This document shows positions 15,302 to 23,482 of a DNA stretch of 64,000 nucleotides, one piece after another. Origin of the DNA: Muribaculaceae bacterium (GTDB taxonomy: Bacteria > Bacteroidota > Bacteroidia > Bacteroidales > Muribaculaceae); the NCBI GenBank assembly GCA_009775265.1, contig VSPG01000007.1, forward strand, positions 6,087 to 70,086. The letters are read 5' to 3'. Each line of letters starts with the position of its first letter. Position 1 is the stretch's first letter. A program made the position numbers and the translations under genes. The notes beneath the pieces are model-generated. The model did no database searches and was not told the DNA's origin. It was given only the letters and a program-made list of their open reading frames with translations.

Positions 15302-16783
15302 TTATTTATTCCTGCGCTTGCTCCAGAATGCCGTCATGTCTTCCAGAGTCTTGCCCTTGGTTTCAGGCACAAGCTTGTAGACGAAGACTGCGGCCAGCAC
15401 GCAAATGACACCATACAGGGCATATACGAACATATGGCCGAAACGCACTCCCATCGCACCGAGTTCTATGTTGTACATAGGCACGAATGTAGAGCTGACG
15501 ATGAAATTGAAAATCCACTGGAAAGCCACGGCCACGGCCACGGCGGCGCCACGGATGCTGTTCGGGAATATCTCCGCGATGAGCACCCAGCAGATCGGGC
15601 CCCACGAGAACATGAAGCATGCGCTATACACCATGATGCTGACAACAGGCACTACAGGCGGCACGGCCACAAGATTGCTCAGAGCCACACCGGCCGCACC
15701 CACGGCCATACCTATCGAACCCCATATGAGCAGAGGCTTACGGCCGAGACGGTCGACGGTGAACACTGCCACAAGCGTGAACGAGATGTTGACTATGCCC
15801 ATTATCACTGTCTGCATCATCGGGTCGCCCATGTTCATGGATTCGAAAATACGCGGAGCATAATAAAGCACAGCATTGATGCCCACAGCCTGCTGGAACA
15901 CGCTCAGCATCACGCCGACGAATATCACCATCATGCCGAAGCTGAACAGACGTTCGGAACGCACCTCCACCGTGCTGCGTATCTCGGCAAGAATAGTCTG
16001 CGCGACCTTGCTGCCGTTGATGCGAGAAAGCACCTTCAGCGCCTGCGAGTCCTTGCCCACAATGGCAAGATAGCGCGGCGACTCAGGCACGAAACAAACA
16101 AGGATGGTGAACAGGCCGGCAACGAATGCCTCAGAGCCGAACATGTAGCGCCATCCGGTGGCGATAGTCCAGGGATCGGAAGATGCCGAAACGGCATACA
16201 GTCCCTCACCTATCTTCTCAATGACGGGATTGGTGTGCTCGCCAAGAATCAGGAAATTGACGAAATAAACCACCAGCTGACCGAAGATTATGGCAAATTG
16301 GTTCCACGACACGAGTGTTCCACGCATGTTGCTCGGCGCCACCTCGGCGATATACATCGGACAGATGGCCGAAGCCAGACCTACGCCTATGCCGCCAAGC
16401 ACACGGTAGGCGTTGAAAGCCCACAACAGCGAAACGCCGGGCTTGCCGTATTCAAAGAACAGAAACTCGGGATAGTATGAACCGAGCGCGCTCAGAAAAA
16501 ACATGACGCCCGCAAGGAAAAGCGAGCGTTTTCTACCGAAACGGGTAGCAAAAAAGCCGGATATTGCGCTGCCTATGATACAACCTATCAAGGCGCTCGA
16601 GCAGGTCACGCCGTGCATGCCGTCGGTGTAAACAAAGTCGGCGGCATTGAGGAAGAACGCCTGCAGGCCTTTCTCAGCTCCGGAAATGACCGCTGTGTCA
16701 TAGCCGAAGAGCAGACCTCCCAGCACAGCTACAAGCACAATGGAAAAAAGATATAGCTTACTGCCTTTTTCTTGATTTTTCAT
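15302..16783 (-). CDS. MFS sugar/H+ symporter, XylE-like (probable D-xylose transporter)
   Basis: A 493-residue, 12-helix major facilitator superfamily protein of the sugar porter family. Signatures include GGLLFGYDTAVISG in TM1, RFGRKRSL after TM2 and PMYIAEVAPSNMRGTLVSWNQ. Further on are PESPRYL, the sugar-contacting QQAVGINAVLYYAPRIF of TM7, DRLGRKPLL, and the C-terminal VPETKGKTLEDM. The QQ-G-INxxxYY motif and the position directly downstream of xylose isomerase make D-xylose the likely substrate, by analogy with E. coli XylE. A hairpin separates it from xylA, so it may be made in lower amounts. Arabinose or glucose cannot be excluded from sequence alone. Confidence 0.88.
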   Translation of the reverse strand: MKNQEKGSKLYLFSIVLVAVLGGLLFGYDTAVISGAEKGLQAFFLNAADFVYTDGMHGVTCSSALIGCIIGSAISGFFATRFGRKRSLFLAGVMFFLSALGSYYPEFLFFEYGKPGVSLLWAFNAYRVLGGIGVGLASAICPMYIAEVAPSNMRGTLVSWNQFAIIFGQLVVYFVNFLILGEHTNPVIEKIGEGLYAVSASSDPWTIATGWRYMFGSEAFVAGLFTILVCFVPESPRYLAIVGKDSQALKVLSRINGSKVAQTILAEIRSTVEVRSERLFSFGMMVIFVGVMLSVFQQAVGINAVLYYAPRIFESMNMGDPMMQTVIMGIVNISFTLVAVFTVDRLGRKPLLIWGSIGMAVGAAGVALSNLVAVPPVVPVVSIMVYSACFMFSWGPICWVLIAEIFPNSIRGAAVAVAVAFQWIFNFIVSSTFVPMYNIELGAMGVRFGHMFVYALYGVICVLAAVFVYKLVPETKGKTLEDMTAFWSKRRNK

Positions 16784-16803
16784 GGATTTATAACATAAAA
16801 ATA

Positions 16804-16849
16804 GCGGAAGCCTAAGTCCCTTAAGTCCTTAAGGACATTAGGCTTCCGC
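16804..16849 (-). promoter_or_regulatory. Hairpin between xylA and xylE, terminator-like
   Basis: Long inverted repeat with arms 16804-16819 and 16833-16849 (one bulged base). On the minus strand it is followed by TATTTTTATG. It looks like an intrinsic terminator placed inside the operon, 15 bases after xylA, and may let only part of the transcripts continue into the symporter gene. Confidence 0.65.
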
Positions 16850-16864
16850 CGATGGGTTAATCGC

Positions 16865-18178
16865 TTATGCGTACATGTTCACGATGGCCTCGTAAAGCTC
16901 CTGCTTGCCGGATGTCACGGCAGGCTCGCCTACGGTGCGGGCGTGCGACACGAGGTCCGTAAGGCTCAGGCGGCCTTCTTCGAAATCCTTACCCAGACCG
17001 GAGTCGAAGCTCGAGTAGCGGGCGGAAAGCATCGACTTGTAAGGCGATTTCTCAAGTACGTCGGCTGCGCTCAGCAATGCGCGGGCCATGGCGTCCATGC
17101 CGGCGATGTGGGCGATGAAGATGTCCTCCGCGTCGGTGCTGTTGCGGCGTGTCTTGGCGTCGAAGTTCGTGCCGCCGGTCGTGAAGCCGCCACCGCGGAT
17201 GATCTGCATCATGGCCTGGGTAAGCTCGTAGTTGTCGATCGGGAACTGGTCCGTGTCCCAGCCGTTCTGGTAGTCGCCGCGGTTGGCGTCGATGCTGCCG
17301 AGCATGCCGTTGTCTACGGCCACGGCGAGCTCGTGCTCGAATGTGTGGCCCGCGAGAGTGGCGTGGTTAACCTCGATGTTGACCTTGAAGTCGTTCTCAA
17401 GGCCGTGGGCCTTCAGGAAGCCGATAACCGTCTCCGTGTCCACGTCGTACTGGTGCTTGCTCGGCTCCATCGGCTTGGGCTCGATCAGGAACGTGCCCTT
17501 GAAGCCCTGCGAGCGGGCGTAGTCGCGCGCCATCGTCAGGAAGCGGGCAAGGTGCTCCTTCTCGCGCTTCTGGTCGGTGTTCAACAGGCTCATGTAGCCT
17601 TCGCGGCCGCCCCAGAACACGTAGTTCTCGCCCCCAAGGGCGATGGTGGCGTCTATCGCAGTCTTAACCTGTACGGCTGCGCGCGACAGAACGTCGAAGT
17701 CGGGGTTCGTGGCTGCGCCGTTCATGTAGCGGGCGTTGCTGAACACGTTGGCCGTGCCCCAAAGGTTTTTGATGCCGGTGGCGGCCATCTTCTCCTTAAG
17801 GTACGACACGATGGCGTGCATGCGGGCCTCGTACTCCTCGATGGTCGAACCTTCGTCTACAAGGTCCACGTCGTGGAAGCAGAAATACTCGATGCCGAGC
17901 TTCTCCATGATTTCGAAACCGGCGTCGGCCTTGGCCTTCGCACGTTCCACGGCGTCGGACGATGCGTTCCACGGGAACGTCTTCGTGCCGCCGCCGAACT
18001 GGTCGGCGCCTTCGGCGCAAAGGGTGTGCCACCACGCCATCGCGAAGCGGAGCCAGTCCTTCATCTTCTTGCCCAGTACCACGCGTTCCGCGTCGTAGTA
18101 GCGGTAGGCCATCGGGTTGTAGCTCGACGGACCTTCATACTTAATCTTGCCTATCTCAGGAAAATATTCTTTTGACAT
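16865..18178 (-). CDS. xylA: Xylose isomerase
   Basis: Converts D-xylose to D-xylulose in the cytoplasm. The 437-residue class II enzyme has the catalytic His102 and Asp105 (FCFHDVDL) and the WGGREGY loop. It also has Glu233 and Lys235 (LIEPKPMEPSKHQYD), Glu269 and His272 (EVNHATLAGHTFEHE), and the metal ligands Asp297, Asp308 and Asp310 (GSIDANRGDYQNGWDTDQFP). All are intact. Its neighbours on one side are the symporter and on the other the glycosidases, one of which (the GH31) is a predicted alpha-xylosidase that would release xylose. No xylulokinase gene is in the window. Confidence 0.98.
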   Translation of the reverse strand: MSKEYFPEIGKIKYEGPSSYNPMAYRYYDAERVVLGKKMKDWLRFAMAWWHTLCAEGADQFGGGTKTFPWNASSDAVERAKAKADAGFEIMEKLGIEYFCFHDVDLVDEGSTIEEYEARMHAIVSYLKEKMAATGIKNLWGTANVFSNARYMNGAATNPDFDVLSRAAVQVKTAIDATIALGGENYVFWGGREGYMSLLNTDQKREKEHLARFLTMARDYARSQGFKGTFLIEPKPMEPSKHQYDVDTETVIGFLKAHGLENDFKVNIEVNHATLAGHTFEHELAVAVDNGMLGSIDANRGDYQNGWDTDQFPIDNYELTQAMMQIIRGGGFTTGGTNFDAKTRRNSTDAEDIFIAHIAGMDAMARALLSAADVLEKSPYKSMLSARYSSFDSGLGKDFEEGRLSLTDLVSHARTVGEPAVTSGKQELYEAIVNMYA

Positions 18179-18307
18179 TGGTATAATGTGTTAAATAATT
18201 TTAGATTTTCAACGGTGTGATTTGGTCGAGAAGCGGAATCGGCAATTCAGCAACCATGCGAATTTCAGCATATTACACTAAACTCCGCCAAATGTCTCTT
18301 TCGTTTG

Positions 18308-18315
18308 CAAATATA
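18308..18315 (-). promoter_or_regulatory. Candidate -7 element for xylA
   Basis: TATATTTG on the minus strand matches the Bacteroidetes TAnnTTTG consensus exactly and would give a leader of about 125 bases before the xylA ATG. No clear TTTG is present at the expected -33 position. Confidence 0.45.
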
Positions 18316-18582
18316 GCACCTTTTTCCGAGAGTACGAACTATCGGCAGCGATTTTATAAAACAGACCGGCAAAAAATATTCATCCGTGGGTTCGACCGCA
18401 ACACCCGGTTGCGGATTTTGTACTTCTTACAGTCGTACCTGTGCGACAAGGCGGTCGGGTAATACCTTGCAGATGGCACTCCATGCGCGTAAGTAGCAGA
18501 TGGTCCTCCGCTCAGAACGGCATCAAAAACAATTGATGAGAGTATGAAAAGTTCAAAGACAAACACAAAACAATAAAAGACA
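18316..18582. other. Intergenic stretch without a convincing gene
   Basis: Between the xylA promoter and the GH3 terminator I see no credible coding region. An 81-codon open frame that overlaps the stretch (18217-18462, plus strand) has no recognisable product. A small hairpin with 7-base arms (18396-18402 and 18408-18414) followed by ATTTTG is the only structure noted. It has no obvious partner gene. Confidence 0.5.
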
Positions 18583-18624
18583 AAGGCGCAACGAGACTGC
18601 AGAAACAGTGCTCGTTACGCTTTT
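18583..18624 (-). terminator. Terminator of the GH31-GH2-GH3 operon
   Basis: An imperfect stem (about 18583-18595 with 18611-18624) lies 27 bases downstream of the GH3 stop codon. On the minus strand it runs into TTTGTCTTTTATTGTTTTG, a U-rich tract. Confidence 0.6.
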
Positions 18625-18650
18625 ATCTGTCTTGCTGTTCGGCGATGCGT

Positions 18651-20882
18651 TTATTTTAGGTTAATTGCTATTTTTGCCGGAACATTGTCGGAACTGCCGC
18701 CAATGTAAAGCGTGAAACGTCCGGGTTCGCTGCGCCACGCATGCGCGTCAGCATCGAAGAACGCCAGCATGTCGGGAGTGACAGTGAATGTGACATCGCG
18801 TGTCTCGCCGGGAGCGAGCGCTATTTTCTCAAAGCCTTTGAGTTCCTTGACAGGACGCAGCACGGAGGCCTTGTCGTCGCCAACATAAAGCTGTACCACT
18901 TCAGCACCGGCACGCTTGCCAGTGTTGGTCACGGGCACCGTCACGGTAAGGCTGCCGCTGTCGGCATTCATTTCTTTTGCGGAAAGCACGGGTTTGCCGT
19001 AGGCGAATGTGGTGTAACTGAGGCCGTGGCCGAAAGCATAGCGGGCAGGAATCTTTTTGGTGTCGTGCCAGCGGTAGCCCACAAGAATATCTTCCTCGTA
19101 GCGCTGCTGCGGAGCGCACGCACCGAACAGCACATCGCCGCTCTCGCTTTCCACGCCTGGATAGCATTCCACGCCGAAAGCGTGGGCACCGTTGTCCTGC
19201 AGACGGACAGGGATGGAATAAGGCAGTTTGCCCGAAGGATTGACACGTCCGCTCACAGCATCGGCAAGCGAAGCACCGCCCATTGTCCCGAGATAGGAAG
19301 CATGCAGGATGGCCGGAACATGGTCGGCCCACGGCATGGCATAGGCATTGCCCGTGATATTGGCGATAATGATATTGGGGTTGGCCTTTACGAGAGCCTC
19401 GATGAGTTCGTTCTGTCCGAAAGGCAGGTCATAGTCGCGACGGTCGGTGCTTTCGCAGTCCTGATAAGCATTCTTATTCAGACCTCCGAAATACACCACT
19501 ACATCAGCCTGTGCAGCCTTTGCCAGCGCTTCGGCGCGCAGAGAATCCTGCACGGATTCCGGTATCACTTCCTCATGGGCATACATCGGACGGCCGGCAG
19601 CATAGCCACGGGCAAAGTCAACACAATCGGCGCCGAACACTTCGCGCATGGCGTCGAGAGGCGACACATAGTCCTTTACCTTGAGTTCCGACGAGCCGCC
19701 GCCGTCGCTGAGACGGCGTGTGGCATTGTCGCCCACTACAAGCACGCGCTTTCCGGCCGAGGGGTCGAGAGGCAGTATGCCGTTGTTTTTGAGCAGCACT
19801 ATGCTTTCGTCGCCGATAGCCTTCGCCGCAGCATAGTGCTCGGGGCTGTGCAGCGAGCCGAAAGGCTTGTCGGTGTTCATGGCCGTGCGGAAGATAAGGC
19901 GCAGGATGCGGCGGGCTTTGTCATCGGCCAACGATGCCGGCACCTCGCCTTTGCGGATGAGTTCGAGGAAAGGCTTGGCAAGGAAATAGTCGTTGTAGGT
20001 GAACTCGCTCTCGGAGGTGAGTCCGTTGGTGAACGAACCCATCTCTATGTCAAGGCCGTTGAGCGCGGCCTCGCGGGTGTCGTGGGCGCCGCCCCAGTCG
20101 GTCACCACCACGCCGTCGAAGCCCCATTCGCCACGCAGGATGTCCTCAAGCAGGCGCTTGTTGTGGCAGCAGTGCTGATTCCATATCTTATTGTACGCAC
20201 CCATTATAGTCCATGCGCCACCCTGCTGCACGGCAGCCTTGAATGCGGGCAGATAGATTTCGTACAGCGCTCGGTCGCTCACGTCAACGTTGATGTTTCC
20301 GCGCCACTGCTCCTGGTTGTTCAGCGCAAAGTGTTTCACGCTGGCAGCGACGCCGTTTTTCTGAAGTTCCTGAACATAAGGCACTACCATGACCGACGCA
20401 AGATACGGGTCTTCGCCCATATACTCGAAATTGCGGCCATTGAGCGGTGTGCGGTAGATATTCACTCCCGGGCCGAGCAGCACGTCCTTCTCGCGGTAGC
20501 GCGCTTCTTCGCCCACGTTTTTGCCGTATATGGCAGACATTTCCGGATTCCACGTCGCAGCCAGGGCTGTGAGCGCCGGAAAGGCCGTCACAGAGTCGTT
20601 TGTCCAGCGGGCGTGCCCCCAGTCGTTCCAGTTTATCTCGGCACGCACGCCATGGGGGCCGTCGCTCATCCATATCTCCGGGATTCCGAGACGCGGCACA
20701 CCGGACGAAGAAAATTTGCTCTGTGCGTGGCACAGCGCCACTTTCTCCTCAAGGGTCATGCGCGAAAGTGCGTCTTCGACACGCGCCTCAATAGGAGCTT
20801 TAGGGTCGAGATAGACAGGAGTCTCTGCCATCACGCTGCCTGCACAGGCAGCAAAAACGATTGAAAGGATATGTCGGTTCAT
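18651..20882 (-). CDS. GH3 family beta-glycosidase, probable beta-glucosidase
   Basis: A secreted 743-residue glycoside hydrolase family 3 enzyme with a type I signal peptide (MNRHILSIVFAACAGSVMA). The N-terminal TIM barrel carries WMSDGPHGVR (from residue 71), the KHF substrate loop (residues 183-185) and the nucleophile Asp262 in VVVTDWGG. A five-stranded sandwich domain and a C-terminal FnIII-like domain (GAEVVQLYVGDDKASVLRPVKELKGFEKIALAPGET) follow, giving the full three-domain form. In this context it would remove non-reducing-end glucose from trimmed oligosaccharides in the periplasm. It overlaps the GH2 gene by ATGA, so the two are translationally coupled. Beta-xylosidase activity is the main alternative within GH3. 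Confidence 0.95.
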   Translation of the reverse strand: MNRHILSIVFAACAGSVMAETPVYLDPKAPIEARVEDALSRMTLEEKVALCHAQSKFSSSGVPRLGIPEIWMSDGPHGVRAEINWNDWGHARWTNDSVTAFPALTALAATWNPEMSAIYGKNVGEEARYREKDVLLGPGVNIYRTPLNGRNFEYMGEDPYLASVMVVPYVQELQKNGVAASVKHFALNNQEQWRGNINVDVSDRALYEIYLPAFKAAVQQGGAWTIMGAYNKIWNQHCCHNKRLLEDILRGEWGFDGVVVTDWGGAHDTREAALNGLDIEMGSFTNGLTSESEFTYNDYFLAKPFLELIRKGEVPASLADDKARRILRLIFRTAMNTDKPFGSLHSPEHYAAAKAIGDESIVLLKNNGILPLDPSAGKRVLVVGDNATRRLSDGGGSSELKVKDYVSPLDAMREVFGADCVDFARGYAAGRPMYAHEEVIPESVQDSLRAEALAKAAQADVVVYFGGLNKNAYQDCESTDRRDYDLPFGQNELIEALVKANPNIIIANITGNAYAMPWADHVPAILHASYLGTMGGASLADAVSGRVNPSGKLPYSIPVRLQDNGAHAFGVECYPGVESESGDVLFGACAPQQRYEEDILVGYRWHDTKKIPARYAFGHGLSYTTFAYGKPVLSAKEMNADSGSLTVTVPVTNTGKRAGAEVVQLYVGDDKASVLRPVKELKGFEKIALAPGETRDVTFTVTPDMLAFFDADAHAWRSEPGRFTLYIGGSSDNVPAKIAINLK

Positions 20883-23410
20883 TTTATTGAATTTATAATT
20901 GTCTTGGCTGTAGCGAGGCCGGGAGAGGCTGCCGTAAGCGTGGCTGCGCCGTCCGCGCCGTTGTTCTGTAAAATTATCAATGCTTTGCCATAGAATGCCT
21001 TGCGTCGGTCGGCCTTAAAGCGTTCGAGCGATACGGGACTGCCGTTGTCCACTCCCACATTCACAGCAGAACCGTCCACGGCAAAATTTATCTCATTATC
21101 GGCCCAGGGGCACAGGTTTCCGTCGGCGTCCACCACTTCCACCGTGACGTAGCAGAGGTCGCCGCCGTCGGACGCTATCTCGCTGCGGTCGGGTGTGAGA
21201 CGTATGGCTGCTGGCTCGCCTGCGGTGCGGCGCTCGGCACGGGCCACTTCGCGGCCGCCGCGGCGGCTTATGGCCGTGATGGTGCCCGGCTCGAACGGAA
21301 CGCGCCAGCTCACATGGAAATCGTCACTCCCTTTGCTGCGCTTTCCGAGGCTGCGGCCGTTGAGCAGCAGCTCCACTTCGTCAGCATTGTTGTAGTATGC
21401 CCACACGTCCACTTCCTGCCCTTCTTTCCAGTTCCAGTGGGGATACAGGTGCAGCACATTGATGTCGGGACGCCATTCGCTCTGATACATATAATAACTG
21501 TCTTTCGGAAAGCCTGCAAGGTCAACGATGCCGAAATAGCTGCTACGCGCAGGCCATCCGTATGGCGTGGGCTCGCCGAGATAGTCGAATCCCGTCCACA
21601 CGAACTGACCGGCGATGAAATCGTTGTCGCGCACATGCCTCATGGTGCCTTCGTGGGTATTTCCCCAAGGCACATGACAATTGTCATAGCTCGAGCATGA
21701 GAACGATTCGTTGTAGAAAGGCTTGTCCCAGCGTTCCGGCCATATGTGCATGCTGTCGGACGGCATGTCGTAGTAACCACGTGTGGCAAGGGCCGATACG
21801 CTTTCCGTCACGATGAAAGGCTTGCCGGGAAATTTCTCCGGAACACCCGCAAACCAGTCGTCATGGTAGTTAAAGCCTATTATGTCGAGCGCACCGCTGC
21901 GGAACAGATGGTTGCCGGGGTCGGGTTCGTTGCAGCCTGCCGTCACGGGACGCGTGGGGTCGAGCGCGCGCACCCGGTCGGCAAGTTTGCGCGTCAGCAA
22001 CGAATTCACGCTCATTTCTCCTTCCGAGGCGAGCATGTCGCTGCTGTGGCCGAAATTCAGTATCAGGTTGGCTTCTTCGAGACTCAGCGTGTCGGCTTTG
22101 GCATCGGTCCACTGCTCAAGCACCTCATTGCCTATGCTCCATATGATAATGGAAGGATGGTTGCGGTCGCGGCGCAGAAGGTCGTCCATGTCCCGTTCGT
22201 GCCATTCGTTGAAGTAGCGCGAATAGTCGTGGGCGGTCTTTTTCTTGCGCCACATGTCGAAAGTCTCGTCCATGACCATAAGCCCCATCTCGTCGCAAAG
22301 GTCGAGCAGCTCGGGAGCGGGCGGGTTGTGCGACGAGCGTATGGCGTTGACGCCCATCTCTTTCATTATCTGCAACTGACGCTCTATGGCCCGCCGGTTC
22401 ACGACTGCGCCGAGAGCGCCGGCATCGTGGTGCAGGCACACTCCGTTTATTTTCATGCGTTCGCCGTTGAGCGAGAAGCCTTTCGAGGCATCGAATTTAA
22501 AACTGCGCAGTCCGGTGCGCGTGAGATACTCGTCAAGAGGCCGCCCTTTTTCGTCGGCCACGGAGCTGCGCACCGTGTAAAGGTCAGGCGTGCGTGTGCT
22601 CCAAAGCTCAGGCGAGGCTACTTCAAGCAGCTGCGATGCCGCAGCCGACGCCCCGGCCGCGATATTCAGCATGGTGTCCTTCGAGGCCACGCAGACACCG
22701 CCGGGAGAAAGAACCGATGTGGTGAGCCGCACTTTGCGTGCGCGAGACGAGGTGTTTTCCACGTCTGTGTCCACCTTTACAAGTGCGCGGGCGGCATCAA
22801 CTTCAGGTGTGCTCACGAAAGTGCCCCACTGCGCCACATGCACGGGAGCGAGCTTGCGCAACCACACATTGCGGTAAATCCCGCAACCGCTGTACCAGCG
22901 CGAGTTGGGCTGCTCGGCATTGTCGACACGCACGGCAATGACATTCCTGCCTTTATGCAGCCACGGAGTGAGGTCGTAGCTGAACGACGCGTAGCCATAG
23001 GGGCGCGTGCCGAGACGATGACCGTTGATATAGACCGTGGCATTCATGTAGGCTCCGTCGAAGTCCACATAAATACGCTTTTCAAGGTCGGCGGATGTGA
23101 CGTCAAAGCTTTTACGATACCAGCCTATGCCTCCGGGGAGTGCACCTCCGCCTGTGCCGCTGGGGTTGTCGATGCTGAAATCGCCCTCGACGGCCCAGTC
23201 GTGCGGCAGCGAGAGCGCGCGCCACTGCGAATCGTCGAATGCTACCAGCTCCGCCCCGGCCACTTCGCCGAGATGGAAGCGCCAGCCTGCGTTGAAGCCC
23301 TCGGCACGGCTGTCGGCACCGCGCAACGGCACCGCTACGGCCAGGACAGCCAACAGCAGAATGCATATCCTGATGGAAAATTTTCTATGAGTGTATATTC
23401 TCTTTTCCAT
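20879..23410 (-). CDS. GH2 family beta-galactosidase-like enzyme
   Basis: An exported 843-residue GH2 enzyme. It has a signal peptide (RICILLLAVLAVAVPLRGA), a jelly-roll sugar-binding domain (about 40-190), an Ig-like domain and the TIM barrel. The acid/base Glu429 lies in IIIWSIGNEV and the nucleophile Glu536 in PFIVTESVSA. A C-terminal Ig-like region (GRSLGKRSKGSDDFHVSWRVPFEPG) and a DUF4982-type tail complete it. Most GH2 enzymes with this layout in glycan loci are beta-galactosidases, which fits removal of beta-galactosyl side-chain caps of xyloglucan; GH2 also contains mannosidases and glucuronidases. It follows the GH31 gene after a hairpin-containing gap. Confidence 0.93.
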   Translation of the reverse strand: MEKRIYTHRKFSIRICILLLAVLAVAVPLRGADSRAEGFNAGWRFHLGEVAGAELVAFDDSQWRALSLPHDWAVEGDFSIDNPSGTGGGALPGGIGWYRKSFDVTSADLEKRIYVDFDGAYMNATVYINGHRLGTRPYGYASFSYDLTPWLHKGRNVIAVRVDNAEQPNSRWYSGCGIYRNVWLRKLAPVHVAQWGTFVSTPEVDAARALVKVDTDVENTSSRARKVRLTTSVLSPGGVCVASKDTMLNIAAGASAAASQLLEVASPELWSTRTPDLYTVRSSVADEKGRPLDEYLTRTGLRSFKFDASKGFSLNGERMKINGVCLHHDAGALGAVVNRRAIERQLQIMKEMGVNAIRSSHNPPAPELLDLCDEMGLMVMDETFDMWRKKKTAHDYSRYFNEWHERDMDDLLRRDRNHPSIIIWSIGNEVLEQWTDAKADTLSLEEANLILNFGHSSDMLASEGEMSVNSLLTRKLADRVRALDPTRPVTAGCNEPDPGNHLFRSGALDIIGFNYHDDWFAGVPEKFPGKPFIVTESVSALATRGYYDMPSDSMHIWPERWDKPFYNESFSCSSYDNCHVPWGNTHEGTMRHVRDNDFIAGQFVWTGFDYLGEPTPYGWPARSSYFGIVDLAGFPKDSYYMYQSEWRPDINVLHLYPHWNWKEGQEVDVWAYYNNADEVELLLNGRSLGKRSKGSDDFHVSWRVPFEPGTITAISRRGGREVARAERRTAGEPAAIRLTPDRSEIASDGGDLCYVTVEVVDADGNLCPWADNEINFAVDGSAVNVGVDNGSPVSLERFKADRRKAFYGKALIILQNNGADGAATLTAASPGLATAKTIINSIK

Positions 23411-23437
23411 GTGATAATTTTTTAAGAGGAAGTCTAA

Positions 23438-23465
23438 GTGAGGCGGCGCATTTGCGCCGCCTCAC
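23438..23465 (-). promoter_or_regulatory. Perfect hairpin between the GH31 and GH2 genes
   Basis: Arms 23438-23449 and 23454-23465 are perfect 12-base complements with an ATTT loop, very GC-rich. They lie in the 72-base gap between GH31 and GH2. No immediate U-tract follows on the minus strand, so it is more likely an mRNA stability or processing element than a full terminator. Confidence 0.6.
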
Positions 23466-23482
23466 CATTTATAATCCGACGA

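Noticed and set aside
16943..18175. 410-codon open frame antisense to xylA
   Set aside because: Shadow of a gene with a complete set of xylose isomerase active-site residues; the peptide is Val/Ala/His-rich without recognisable domains.
18217..18462. 81-codon open frame in the xylA-GH3 gap
   Set aside because: It runs across the xylA promoter element, has no recognisable product and lacks a ribosome-binding site or promoter of its own.
18741..20864. 707-codon open frame antisense to the GH3 gene
   Set aside because: GC-rich coding DNA often leaves the opposite strand open. The translated sequence has no family resemblance, and the minus-strand GH3 has full catalytic motifs.
21746..23425. 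559-codon open frame antisense to the GH2 gene
   Set aside because: Shadow frame; the GH2 catalytic residues are clear on the other strand.
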